Positions 27,877 to 37,327 are shown, numbered from the stretch's first letter. The stretch is 64,000 nucleotides of DNA from Candidatus Babeliales bacterium (GCA_035455925.1 DATIEE010000029.1:31101-95100), one strand, 5' to 3'. Numbers and translations: made by a program. The notes: generated by a model from the letters alone, not told the origin.

Positions 27877-28569
27877 TTATGGAGTAAATTGCTCTAATCG
27901 ATAGATATCAAGATCTTTTTCAATATCTTCTACTTTTTTTATCATTAGTTCAAAACCATCTTCTCCAAAAAGTTCATGTTCGCGATCTTCAAATATTTTA
28001 CTCATATTTTTAAATTCTGATTCAGTCATTAGCGAGCGTACTTGGGGAAACAGAACTGTATCTTCTCGTGCTTCATGAGGTCGATACATTCTAATAAATT
28101 TTTGTAATAAATTTTTTATGAGCTTTCTCGTTTTTTGATCCAAAGGTTTATTCTCTATGGATAGTTTTTGTAATTGAGCGGTAATTTCACGACCCTTATT
28201 ATGTTGAGCTTTTAAAGTTTTTACAAGTTTTATTTCTTTTTTATGCTTTTCAAAAAGTGGAAATATGTAATCTTCTTCAAGTTTTTCATGATAATTTTCA
28301 ATAAACGATCTAATAATCTCTACAGCATTATTAAGAACGATAATTGAAAAATTAGTATTATTGTCAATTCTCTTAACAATTTCTTCATAAATTAAGAGAA
28401 TACGATTTAAAAGACCATGTTCTCGCATTAAATCTTCAGTTAACGGAATCTCAGATTCTTCTTGTATGTTCATAGGCAAACTCTTTTTATCAGCACACAA
28501 ATAGGGTTGATTAATTGTTCCAATAAAAAAAAGTATTGAAAAATATTTTTTTTGTAAAAAATTCCTCAT
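27877..28569 (-). CDS. Secreted hemerythrin-like (HHE) protein
   Basis: 230 residues with a signal peptide (hydrophobic to about residue 25). Four-helix-bundle iron ligands are visible: H51, H94xxxE98, H123, H165-E166...E169. This is the HHE pattern of YtfE/bacteriohemerythrin-like proteins that bind oxygen or nitric oxide or repair iron sites. A periplasmic or exported location is unusual for this family and may point to oxygen or NO handling at the host interface. Confidence 0.75.
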   Translation of the reverse strand: MRNFLQKKYFSILFFIGTINQPYLCADKKSLPMNIQEESEIPLTEDLMREHGLLNRILLIYEEIVKRIDNNTNFSIIVLNNAVEIIRSFIENYHEKLEEDYIFPLFEKHKKEIKLVKTLKAQHNKGREITAQLQKLSIENKPLDQKTRKLIKNLLQKFIRMYRPHEAREDTVLFPQVRSLMTESEFKNMSKIFEDREHELFGEDGFELMIKKVEDIEKDLDIYRLEQFTP

Positions 28570-28700
28570 TACTTTTTTCCTTATACAATATAAAAATCAT
28601 GTTATTTAACTATATAGTAGGTGAATGAACTTAAGCAATGATTAGAATTTTTATTATTTATAGTTAAGACAATAAACTATTGTCATAAAGAAAATAATCG

Positions 28701-30245
28701 CTACAAACCCCAAACATAAATTGTTTTAGATCCCACATGTTCTATTCGATGGTATATTTTTTCATCCCATGTTTTTTCTAGATTACCATCAAAAACAACT
28801 AAATGCCCTTCAGTTGCATTGGAAATATCCATATATTCAGCCGTTTGCTGCAACCCTTCAGTTAATGTCTTGCTGCTGCGTTTTACCTTTAATTCAATAA
28901 CAATTTTTTGATCATGCCAATGCAAAAGTAAATCAACTCGTTTGCGATCCAGGGCATATTCACGATGAAGGGTACCTCCATCATTAATTACACGCTGCAA
29001 AAACGCCATGAGCAACAAATGTGGTCCTGACTCTTTGTACTGAAAATCTGCAAGCCATGTTGCTGAATTTTCACGGTAAAATTCCGTAAATTTCGTTAAT
29101 AATTTTTGCATATTTAATGACCTATCAAGATTTTGATAAAATAAGGCTGATTCTCTAATACGTTCTTGTGTAGTCTGTGTAAGTGCTCGTGGAATAATTT
29201 CTTGATAAATAGGATTAGCAATATCAAAACTATGCAACTTTATTAACCCTAAATCTCTGACATATTGAACATCGTCAAAAGGAAATATTTTTAAATCACT
29301 CTGCGCACCAATAATAGCATCAATAATATAACGAACACGTGGTTCTTCCAATTTATGAACAAGCTGATCAATGTGCGTATCACATCGCTTAATGAGTGTT
29401 TCTTTTGCATGATCAATAACATTTTTAGTGATTGGTATAGTACGATCGATGACATCTTCAAAACATGCTTGATACGCAAGTGCATTAACAAGCCATGGTT
29501 GACCTTGCGTTAAATAATATGCATGTTCAATTGCTTCATCAGTAAATTGTTGGCCAGTTTCATCCGAATGTTGAAGATACAACATTCGTGTTTGCTTTAG
29601 AGAAAAATCAGGCAAGGTAAGGCTTTCAGCTTTTATATTAAACGCGCTACCACCCAACACCATATTGTGTTCAGCTTCTGACCAAATACGATAATCACGC
29701 ACATCACGAACTCCCAATAAACAAACCGATTGAGGAAACGCTATCGGACGATTAGGATACCCAGCACGTAATTGGCGCAATACTGAAATAAGCGTATCAC
29801 CAATTAATGAATCTATTTCATCAATGAACACTAAAATTGGCTTATCCGATGCAATACACCAAGCTTGAAGAACTTTTTTTAAGCTACTTCCGGAAACATC
29901 TTTTAATTCTTCTTGTACAAATTCAAAAAGAGGATCTCCCGATTTCAGCAAAATAGTTGCCCACTCTCGTAATTCCTCTAAAATTATCCTCATACCCTTT
30001 TCCACATTGTCTCGTGCAATCTGAGCAGGTTCAACGTTGATATATAATACTTTATATGTGCCTTCAACATTTAATTCGTTAACAAACATTTGAATCGCGG
30101 TTGTTTTTCCGCTTTGACGTGGAGCATGTAAAATAAAATATTTTTCTTGCTCAATAAGATGTCTAAATTCAACTTCATTTAATCGATGAGGAATATAATA
30201 ATGTTTTCTTGGATCAATGGGCCCGGCTGTATTAAAAAATCGCAT
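28701..30245 (-). CDS. AAA ATPase with C-terminal PD-(D/E)xK-like domain
   Basis: 514 residues. Walker A APRQSGKTT (41-49) and Walker B LVFIDEIDSL define an AAA-type domain; the middle is helical. The C-terminus has RVDLLLHWHDQKIVIELKVKR, matching the D-x(n)-ExK pattern of PD-(D/E)xK nucleases, so the protein may bind or cut nucleic acid. Such AAA-like plus nuclease-like proteins are frequent in symbionts, with no established role. Starts after AAGGAAAAGTATT. Confidence 0.75.
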   Translation of the reverse strand: MRFFNTAGPIDPRKHYYIPHRLNEVEFRHLIEQEKYFILHAPRQSGKTTAIQMFVNELNVEGTYKVLYINVEPAQIARDNVEKGMRIILEELREWATILLKSGDPLFEFVQEELKDVSGSSLKKVLQAWCIASDKPILVFIDEIDSLIGDTLISVLRQLRAGYPNRPIAFPQSVCLLGVRDVRDYRIWSEAEHNMVLGGSAFNIKAESLTLPDFSLKQTRMLYLQHSDETGQQFTDEAIEHAYYLTQGQPWLVNALAYQACFEDVIDRTIPITKNVIDHAKETLIKRCDTHIDQLVHKLEEPRVRYIIDAIIGAQSDLKIFPFDDVQYVRDLGLIKLHSFDIANPIYQEIIPRALTQTTQERIRESALFYQNLDRSLNMQKLLTKFTEFYRENSATWLADFQYKESGPHLLLMAFLQRVINDGGTLHREYALDRKRVDLLLHWHDQKIVIELKVKRSSKTLTEGLQQTAEYMDISNATEGHLVVFDGNLEKTWDEKIYHRIEHVGSKTIYVWGL

Positions 30246-30434
30246 AATACTTTTCCTTATTATTTATTCTTACACTTTATTTGTACATCCTGCGTGATGC
30301 ATACTTTATATAATAACTAAGTTACTACACCCACAAAAATAGTACATGTACCTACACCATAATGATATTTTTATTTACACATTTTATTACAATAGGTCAA
30401 TTGTTATCACACTTACCTTAGGAAAGGAATATCT

Positions 30435-31022
30435 ATGAAGCAATTAAGCTACTTAGTTCTACTCCTATATTGTACTGTATCGCTGAAAAGCATGAATCCA
30501 CAAAAATCTATTCAACATAATCCATGCAAACCAAACTTTATTCAACAGTTACAAAAAGAACGCGATGAACTTAAAAATTCATTACAAGATTATAATCGCT
30601 TGCTTTTATCATCTCCTTACTACAATTCACGCAAGCGCACCCGATTAGAGTATATCTTTCTGTACGCATACGATCAAAACTATAGTCGACTCACGTCTAT
30701 TACTGAAGCAGATACATATTCATTAATTTTCAATAATAAAAAATACTCTGTTTTGAGTATTGCAGCACTTACTCACTACAAAAAACCTCTTTCTCAACAA
30801 AACGAATTCATACGAAAATTATTAATTCTTAATTATAATCCAACATCTGATGATAGAAATATTGCATTTATTGAAAGATGGGAAAGAATTTCGTGGAACA
30901 AAATAATACTTTTACTCTGTGCAAAAAATCATCAAGACGGTAATATATCTACTGAGTTGCCATACAAAATCATACAATTAATTACATGGTTCATGTTTAC
31001 AACAGAAAAATCACTTTTTTAA
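30435..31022 (+). CDS. Small secreted protein with ankyrin-like segment (paralog of the gene at 27250)
   Basis: 195 residues. Signal peptide then KS-MNPQKS, a charged helix (LQKERDELKNSLQ), the conserved block ILYAYDQNYSRLTSI and NNKKYSVLSIAAL, and the C-terminal LSTELPYKIIQLI. AGGAAAGGAAT precedes the ATG. The pair flanks the hemerythrin and AAA genes, which are on the other strand. Function unknown. Confidence 0.65.
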   Translation: MKQLSYLVLLLYCTVSLKSMNPQKSIQHNPCKPNFIQQLQKERDELKNSLQDYNRLLLSSPYYNSRKRTRLEYIFLYAYDQNYSRLTSITEADTYSLIFNNKKYSVLSIAALTHYKKPLSQQNEFIRKLLILNYNPTSDDRNIAFIERWERISWNKIILLLCAKNHQDGNISTELPYKIIQLITWFMFTTEKSLF

Positions 31023-31162
31023 AAAACTATTTTCTTGTTCTTTCACATCATACTATTAAAACACGTAAGGTAATTATGATAAATTTTTCATCCCATGTTT
31101 TCTTATCACCATTATTACAATAAACTAATTGTTATCACGCTCACATTATAAAAAGGATATTC

Positions 31163-32374
31163 ATGAAACAATTAAGTTTAAGGTTTACTACAATCATCTC
31201 ACTTGCTGTTTATTTTTTATTATTCACCTGCCGACCATCCCAATCTATGGACATGAATCCACATGGAATTAATGATCTTGCACTTGCAGATTTAATGCTA
31301 CTTCAAGGAATAGTAACGGGAAGAATAGATCTCATACAATTAAGCTTACAGATGGGTGCAAATATCAATGACCGTGTCGGCACATATGAAACTCCTTTAT
31401 TATGTACTGTAGTCGAACACGTTAAAAACGAAGAAATTATTAAGAAATTATTACAAAAAAAAAATGTCATTTTACACATATCAAATCCCAAAACAGGAAA
31501 TACACCCCTCCATCTAGCATGCTCACGCAATCTGCCTTCCATTGTTGATGTAATCCTCAACAAAGATCCTGAAACTATATGCATACCCAATAAAAACGGA
31601 CAACTACCGCTAGCAATTGCTGCAAAGTATGGTCACAAAGAATGTCTTAAATTATTACTTGCGTACAATAATGCACATATCAACCATCAAAGCTATGATG
31701 GATCTACCGCATTGCATGAAATATGTACGTACACAGAAGAAATACCAACAGATACACGATCAAACATTATCAAGCTGCTCATAGAATATGGCGCTAACAC
31801 AACTATTAAAAACAATCTCCAAGCAACGCCTTTATATTCACTATTTTCGTATAATTCTGCTACATTAGATTATTTACTTGATAATGATAAAAGTATAGCT
31901 GATCAACTCATACATGCAGTCGATGAACACCACAACAATCAATTACATTTATGTGCAACGTTACAATTAATCAATAATGAATCCTTTAATAAAAGTACAA
32001 AATACTTAAAGTTTCTTATTACTCGTGACGTAAACTTGTGGTCAAGAAATAAAGATGGTAAATTACCAGTAGATCTTGCATACGATGCATTTAAAACATT
32101 ATACAACAAATATACAGCAAAAAAATTGCCTTATCTCGAAAACGTTCTTAAACACCAAGAACATATCATGCATAGTTTTTTATCTATTGCATCACCATTC
32201 ACGAAATATGTACTACTTAAAGCAATATCACATCAACAAAACCTCACAAAAAACATACTAGCTCTCATAGCCCTTAATTATTATACATTGAATATTGACG
32301 CCATAATTGCTGAAAAATATGTCAATAATTATACAACATACTATCATATGCCCATCGAAAAAAAGATGAAATAA
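31163..32374 (+). CDS. Secreted ankyrin-repeat protein (first module of a likely two-module protein)
   Basis: 403 residues. Signal peptide ending PSQS-MDMNP, then about five ankyrin repeats (e.g. TPLHLACSRNLPSIVDVIL, PLAIAAKYGHKECLKLLL, DGSTALHEICTYT, ANTTIKNNLQATPLY). The tail (NLTKNILALIALNYYTLN, KYVNNYTTYYHMPIEKK) parallels the end of the next ORF. The frame stops at 32374, but the following frame is open from 32329 and encodes a tail matching module 2's. Both modules may be one protein split by, or joined through, a slippery A_AAA_AAG site at 32359. Confidence 0.8.
   Translation: MKQLSLRFTTIISLAVYFLLFTCRPSQSMDMNPHGINDLALADLMLLQGIVTGRIDLIQLSLQMGANINDRVGTYETPLLCTVVEHVKNEEIIKKLLQKKNVILHISNPKTGNTPLHLACSRNLPSIVDVILNKDPETICIPNKNGQLPLAIAAKYGHKECLKLLLAYNNAHINHQSYDGSTALHEICTYTEEIPTDTRSNIIKLLIEYGANTTIKNNLQATPLYSLFSYNSATLDYLLDNDKSIADQLIHAVDEHHNNQLHLCATLQLINNESFNKSTKYLKFLITRDVNLWSRNKDGKLPVDLAYDAFKTLYNKYTAKKLPYLENVLKHQEHIMHSFLSIASPFTKYVLLKAISHQQNLTKNILALIALNYYTLNIDAIIAEKYVNNYTTYYHMPIEKKMK
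32359..32365 (+). promoter_or_regulatory. dnaX-type -1 slippery heptamer A_AAA_AAG
   Basis: In the frame of the first ankyrin ORF the codons are GAA-AAA-AAG (32357-32365). The heptamer A-AAA-AAG is the canonical site used for -1 frameshifting in E. coli dnaX, here in the correct phase. Slipping back one base gives GAT-GAA-ATA, exactly the reading frame of the second ankyrin ORF with no stop until 33777. No strong downstream stem-loop or upstream Shine-Dalgarno-like stimulator was seen. Confidence 0.45.
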
Positions 32375-32448
32375 AAAACAAACTCCTCAATAGGCAAAAG
32401 AATTCTGAACCATTACGCAATAGACCAATAAAACAACGACGATGCGAT

Positions 32449-33777
32449 TTGACAGAAACACCATACATACCACGTTTAAAGGAAGGCGAAGCATCCTTTG
32501 CAACAAAAATGTGTTTTTTAGGAATAGTAAACAATACAATCTCGCAAGTGAAACTGGCAATATTTATGGGAGCTGATGTCAATTTTATTAATAAAGAAAC
32601 AGAAAAATCACTTTTATGCCTTGCATGTACAAAAGAACATGAAGATATTGGTATAGAATTACTCAAACACGACGCTATAGATATAACTTCTATAGGTGAT
32701 TACTCTACCGGAGATACGCCACTACACATAGCATGTAAAAAAAACTTACCTATAATAGTTGATATAATCCTCAACAAAAATCCCAATACCGCACATATAT
32801 TCAACTATGAAGGCTTTCTTCCTTTACACATGGCGGCACAATATGGTCATGAAAGATGTGTTACTATAATCCTTAATAAAAACCCCCAAACAGCACATAT
32901 GCGTTGCAAGAATGGAAATCTCCCTCTTCACTCAGCAATTTATAATGAACATAAAAATTGTATTGAATCACTTATTACTGCTTATAATAATAAAAATATC
33001 GACACTCAAAATTATACAATGTCTACTGCATTACACATAGCATGCGCTAAACCCTCAAACGAATCATTTGATACTAGTTATACTGTCAAAGAAATGATAG
33101 TAATAGCATGCCCTAAACCATCAGACGAATCGTTTGATATTATCAAACAACTGATAGTAAAAGGCGCGAGCACGACGATTAAAAACAATATACAGGCAAC
33201 GCCACTCCTTATAATGTTCTCTTGCGTTAATTCAAATAACGAATTTAATAATTTTATTACAAAAAATCCTGGCTTTGCCAAAGAACTCATTAATGCAATT
33301 GATAAATATGGAAACAATCAACTACATTTATGTGCAACATGTCAATCTATAAATGATGATAAATTCGATCAATACTTACAATTTCTTATTTCTCATGGAG
33401 TAAATATATGGTCAAAAAATAAAGATGGTAAACTACCAGTAGATCTTGCATGCGACGCATTCACAACATTATACAATGAGTACAGAACAACAAAACTACC
33501 TTACCTAGAAAAAGCTCTTACTATACAAGAACGCGTTATGCATAGCTTTTTACGCGTCACTTCACCATACACACCTTACGCAGTATTAAGCGCATGTTTA
33601 AGCAATGTATCACTTCCTAAAGAAATAATAACTCACATAGCACATGATTATAATCAGATCAATAGTGAAACAGTCGTTGCCAAAAAATATAAAAATGACA
33701 AGACATATTATGACGATTTCATTGAAAATAAAGAAAATATAAAAAAGGAACTGCGCGATAATCCAAAAAAATTCTAG
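32449..33777 (+). CDS. Ankyrin-repeat protein (second module; possibly expressed as fusion)
   Basis: 442 residues if started at the TTG (32449), but the frame is open from 32329, so the start is uncertain. Six or so ankyrin repeats (TPLHIACKKNLPIIVDIIL, LPLHMAAQYGHERCVTIIL, NLPLHSAIYNEHKNCIESL). It lacks a signal peptide, unlike its neighbours, and its repeats are a duplicate of module 1. These facts fit a C-terminal half of an 871-residue secreted protein made by frameshifting. The C-terminal LPKEIITHIAHDY resembles PRANC/F-box-like ends of poxviral and bacterial ankyrin proteins. Confidence 0.7.
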   Translation: MTETPYIPRLKEGEASFATKMCFLGIVNNTISQVKLAIFMGADVNFINKETEKSLLCLACTKEHEDIGIELLKHDAIDITSIGDYSTGDTPLHIACKKNLPIIVDIILNKNPNTAHIFNYEGFLPLHMAAQYGHERCVTIILNKNPQTAHMRCKNGNLPLHSAIYNEHKNCIESLITAYNNKNIDTQNYTMSTALHIACAKPSNESFDTSYTVKEMIVIACPKPSDESFDIIKQLIVKGASTTIKNNIQATPLLIMFSCVNSNNEFNNFITKNPGFAKELINAIDKYGNNQLHLCATCQSINDDKFDQYLQFLISHGVNIWSKNKDGKLPVDLACDAFTTLYNEYRTTKLPYLEKALTIQERVMHSFLRVTSPYTPYAVLSACLSNVSLPKEIITHIAHDYNQINSETVVAKKYKNDKTYYDDFIENKENIKKELRDNPKKF

Positions 33778-33790
33778 AGTTTTTTGGATT
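33760..33790 (+). terminator. Possible hairpin terminator overlapping the ankyrin stop codon
   Basis: AATCCAAAAAA (33760-33770) pairs with TTTTTTGGATT (33780-33790) around the stop codon. No U-tract follows directly, so it is weak. Confidence 0.35.
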
Positions 33791-33887
33791 CACAAAATCT
33801 TATATCGCTCTTGTTTTTTTACGTCAGATTGTTAAAATATGTGAAAATATTTTTTTATTACATCTTCACCAAAAAAAGGAACCTCAT

Positions 33888-34859
33888 ATGAAGAATGTGC
33901 ACATATTGCCTTGTTTATTATTGATCAATTTCACGCTACACTGCATGGAAAAAGTAGAGCCTTGGAAAGAAATCAATCATGTTACAATAGAAGAATCTTT
34001 AAAAAATGACTGCGAAAAATATTTAATAAATCGTTTAGAGGAATATAAAACGACACACTTCACGCCAGCAGATATGGATAACATGCAAAAAACATGTCAT
34101 CTTATAACGGGAATGAAAAATGAGATATCAACCATCAGACCGCTCCTAAATAATAGTGTACGAGATGGAAATTGGAAAAAATTTTTGCATATTACAGTAC
34201 AAAAGAAAGATGAAGACATAGTGACATGGCTTTTGAATAATGAATGCTATACCATTAAGTCTGATTTGAATTACAAATATCCTCTTGATTTATGCATTAA
34301 TCAGTTATTACCAAGCGTACACAATGCCCGCCTCAGTGCTGCATATAGAATATTTAACCTCTTAACAATACCTGCTTACCTCAATAAATTTAGTTCTGTT
34401 GATAAAAAAAAATTTTTACAAAGCACCTTATTATTACAATTTAAACATCTACAAGCTCTGTCTGATTTTAGATTAGATGATAATGCCTTTAAACGCTTTC
34501 TAATAGGTAAAACAGATGATCAAAAGGATATTATATTAGCGGATAGTTATAGAGATATCTCTGATGAAAATGGAAATAACTTTACTCATATTCTTGTACA
34601 ACATCATAAGTCTGATGAATTATATGAATTCATACAAAAAAAATATGTGTCTCCTGCAAAAAATAAAGATGACAAAACACCGGTTGATCTTGCATTAACG
34701 CTCTTTCAAAATTTTACTCAAAATCCATCATCAATCAATCCACCCTCAGATATATTCAATAAAGCTCGTTGCTGTTTGTTTATGCTCTTAAATTACGCAA
34801 AACTACAAAATAAAGTTACCAATTTTGAACAATGCTGCACAGTACACACTATTACATAG
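33888..34859 (+). CDS. Secreted ankyrin-like protein of unknown function
   Basis: 323 residues. Signal peptide then LHC-MEKVEP, a charged helical N-terminal half, and two ankyrin-like helix pairs near the end: NFTHILVQHHKSDELYEFIQKKY and DKTPVDLALTLFQNF, the latter matching PVDLA repeats in the flanking ankyrin proteins. Ribosome site AAAGGAA. It belongs to the ankyrin-effector cluster by content and orientation. Confidence 0.65.
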   Translation: MKNVHILPCLLLINFTLHCMEKVEPWKEINHVTIEESLKNDCEKYLINRLEEYKTTHFTPADMDNMQKTCHLITGMKNEISTIRPLLNNSVRDGNWKKFLHITVQKKDEDIVTWLLNNECYTIKSDLNYKYPLDLCINQLLPSVHNARLSAAYRIFNLLTIPAYLNKFSSVDKKKFLQSTLLLQFKHLQALSDFRLDDNAFKRFLIGKTDDQKDIILADSYRDISDENGNNFTHILVQHHKSDELYEFIQKKYVSPAKNKDDKTPVDLALTLFQNFTQNPSSINPPSDIFNKARCCLFMLLNYAKLQNKVTNFEQCCTVHTIT

Positions 34860-34899
34860 ATAATATTTTATCTCATATATTTTAAAAAAAGGTTTTTTT

Positions 34900-35409
34900 A
34901 TGAAACATACACTATCATTATTAACGATACTTATTTTATCCATATTGTCCCATCCTGCCACCGGCATGCTTTTTGAAAGACCATTACCATTAGGTAATAT
35001 AGAAAAACAGATTTTTTTGCGTGAAGTTAGTCGTATCAGTAAAAAGTCTGCTTTGCACGCAATCAAAACAACACCCAACCCAACACCAATTACCGATGGA
35101 GTGCGACTCGGTTATAGAAGTTATCCATGCTTTACTATTACTTCACAATTTCGTACCACCCAAACGAATGATCAGCTGGCGCGACTAGTGATTGCAACAA
35201 TTACTCAAAAGGATCAAAAACGTCCTTATATGCCAAAAGCAATAGAAAATTTAGATCAGTTTGGCTATTGTGTTATAGGTGCAAATAATTATTTAGATAA
35301 CTATACCCAATATTGGCATGAAACGGATGATGAAGGACCTTACATAAAATTAATATCTATGTTTACCGATAAACAAAGTTTGCTAACTGCATTAGATGAA
35401 TACAAATAA
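34900..35409 (+). CDS. Small secreted protein of unknown function
   Basis: 169 residues. Signal peptide ends HPATG-MLFERP. The mature part is basic and mixed alpha/beta (TITSQFRTTQTNDQLARLVIATI, FGYCVIGANNYLDNYT). No known domain recognised. A good hairpin terminator follows at 35429. Confidence 0.6.
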   Translation: MKHTLSLLTILILSILSHPATGMLFERPLPLGNIEKQIFLREVSRISKKSALHAIKTTPNPTPITDGVRLGYRSYPCFTITSQFRTTQTNDQLARLVIATITQKDQKRPYMPKAIENLDQFGYCVIGANNYLDNYTQYWHETDDEGPYIKLISMFTDKQSLLTALDEYK

Positions 35410-35428
35410 AGATTTGCCTACTTTCAAC

Positions 35429-35457
35429 AAATTCCATGTTTTTATAGCATGGAATTT
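35429..35457. terminator. Bidirectional hairpin terminator
   Basis: Perfect 10-bp stem AAATTCCATG / CATGGAATTT followed by T-rich sequence, between the converging gene at 34900 and rluB. Confidence 0.75.
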
Positions 35458-35501
35458 TCTTTGAATTTACATGTAAGTGGCAACAAATCTAAAATTATGA
35501 T

Positions 35502-36230
35502 TTATTTATTGTTTTTAAGATAAGAAACTTCAGTAGGTGTCAAATAACGCCATTCGCCGGTCTTTAGGTGCCCTTTAACTAATCCTGCATATCCTGCACG
35601 ATCAAGTTTTTCAACTCCGTATCCCAAATGCTCAAAAAGACGTCGAACAATGCGATATTTGCCACTATGTAACGCAACAATAACATTTTGTTTTGGTCTA
35701 TCAGAAAAAAAAGATGCCTGATCAACCTTAATAAAGCCATCTTCCAGCTCAACACCATTAAGTATCTTTTTCATATCGTTACGGGTAAAAGCTTTATCTA
35801 ATAAAAGATGGTATATTTTTTCAACCTCAAATCGAGGATGTGATAATTGAAGAGCAAGCTCTCCATCATTAGTTAGCACTAACAATCCAGTTGTGTTACG
35901 GTCAAGACGTCCAACAGGATAAATTCGTTGCTTTATTGTATCAGCTATCAAATCAATAACACCATGACGACCCAAATCGTCAGCAACTGTTGTTATGCAA
36001 TTTTTGGGTTTATTAAGTAAAATATAAACTTTAGGTTCTAAGCGAACTATATTGTTATTTATTTTTACACAATCGTTAACATTTATTTTAAATCCAGGCT
36101 TATTTATAGTAGCACCATTAACAGTAATCACCCCTGATTTAATGATATCTACTACTTTACGCCGAGAAGCAACTCCTGCTTGAGCAAGATATTTACTTAA
36201 GGAATCAACTTGATTTTTTTGTATATTCAT
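35502..36230 (-). CDS. rluB: Pseudouridine synthase, RsuA/RluB family
   Basis: 242 residues. An N-terminal S4 RNA-binding domain (LSKYLAQAGVASRRKVVDII...VNGATINKPG, residues 12-55) is followed by the RsuA/RluB catalytic domain with GRLDRNTTGLLVLTNDG, where the Asp is the catalytic residue, and the conserved GKYRIVRRLFEHLGY end. It modifies rRNA, 16S or 23S; RluB (23S helix 89) is more likely than RsuA by overall layout, but this is not certain. Confidence 0.85.
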   Translation of the reverse strand: MNIQKNQVDSLSKYLAQAGVASRRKVVDIIKSGVITVNGATINKPGFKINVNDCVKINNNIVRLEPKVYILLNKPKNCITTVADDLGRHGVIDLIADTIKQRIYPVGRLDRNTTGLLVLTNDGELALQLSHPRFEVEKIYHLLLDKAFTRNDMKKILNGVELEDGFIKVDQASFFSDRPKQNVIVALHSGKYRIVRRLFEHLGYGVEKLDRAGYAGLVKGHLKTGEWRYLTPTEVSYLKNNK

Positions 36231-36424
36231 ACAATTAAGTATATCACATTAATTATTATAAGATAATATTATTATGATAAAATTAAATTTATATTAGAAT
36301 ATTTTCTACACGTAACAGTCAAACCCACAGAATAGCCAAATCCCTTCTTGGTACTTAAAATTTTTTACCACAGGTGTAAGTAAACGTATTAGTTAAAGCG
36401 TGTTAATCAAGAAAAACAATATAA

Positions 36425-37327
36425 TTAAGAGCAATGGATTCGTAGTTGGTGTGCTGAATTATCTAACTGTTCTTGCTCTGAATCATTTAGTGGTAGTGGC
36501 AATACTTTTTCTATACCATTTTCCCCGAGAACAGCAGGCAAACTTAGGCATACTTTATATTTTTCACTATATACAGAAAGTGGCATAACTAATTGCTGAT
36601 TAAAAACAATAGCTTCACACATTATTGCCACACAGGTAGCAATGCCAAAATAAGTTGCGCCTTTACAGGAGATAATCTCATATGCGATATTTTTCACCTT
36701 TTGTTCAATAAAAGAAAAATTTTGTGTATCTATATCAGGAAACATGTTGATGGGTATTCCAGAAATAGTTGCTGATGACCATGCAACAAATTGTGAATCT
36801 CCATGCTCTCCCAGAACGTATGCATTAATTGATTCTTTAGAAACATGAGCTTTTTCAGAAATAATGCCGCGCAATCGTAACGTATCAAGAAATGTTCCCG
36901 TTCCAAATAGTTGATTTTTTGGCAATCCAGAAATTGTTTGTGCGTAATAGGTGAGTATATCAAGGGGATTTGTCACAATAATAATAATAGCCTGAGAATT
37001 AATCGGTTTAATTGCATTAAAAATTAAATCAATTATGGGTTTATTTGCTGTTAATAATTCCATGCGTGTTTGACTAGGTTTTTGAGGTTTTCCAGCAGCT
37101 ATAATAATAATATCTGCTTGCGCGGCATCTTGAGCGTTTCCTCTGCGAATGTACGATGTACCATTAAACGACAATGCATCAGATAAATCAAGAACTTCTC
37201 CATGACAACGATTGGTATCAATGTCTACTAAGATAATTTCAGCAGTTATTTTTTTCAGCAATAGTGCATAAGCAGTTGTCGATCCGACAAAGCCAGCACC
37301 AATTATCGCTATTTTTGAATGTTTCAT
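36425..37327 (-). CDS. ldh: L-lactate dehydrogenase (LDH/MDH superfamily)
   Basis: 300 residues from the ATG at 37327 (GAGGAA upstream; an earlier in-frame ATG at 37354 is rejected). GAGFVGS (10-16) binds NAD. The loop AGKPQKPSQTR has Gln at the substrate-specificity position, pointing to lactate rather than malate. IVTNPLDILTY, GTFLDTLRLR and the catalytic GEHGDSQFVAW follow. It would regenerate NAD+ from NADH with pyruvate during fermentation. Confidence 0.9.
   Translation of the reverse strand: MKHSKIAIIGAGFVGSTTAYALLLKKITAEIILVDIDTNRCHGEVLDLSDALSFNGTSYIRRGNAQDAAQADIIIIAAGKPQKPSQTRMELLTANKPIIDLIFNAIKPINSQAIIIIVTNPLDILTYYAQTISGLPKNQLFGTGTFLDTLRLRGIISEKAHVSKESINAYVLGEHGDSQFVAWSSATISGIPINMFPDIDTQNFSFIEQKVKNIAYEIISCKGATYFGIATCVAIMCEAIVFNQQLVMPLSVYSEKYKVCLSLPAVLGENGIEKVLPLPLNDSEQEQLDNSAHQLRIHCS

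Noticed and set aside
30350..30359. Short palindrome GTACATGTAC before the 30435 gene
   Set aside because: A 10-base palindrome in AT-rich spacer is too weak to claim as an operator.
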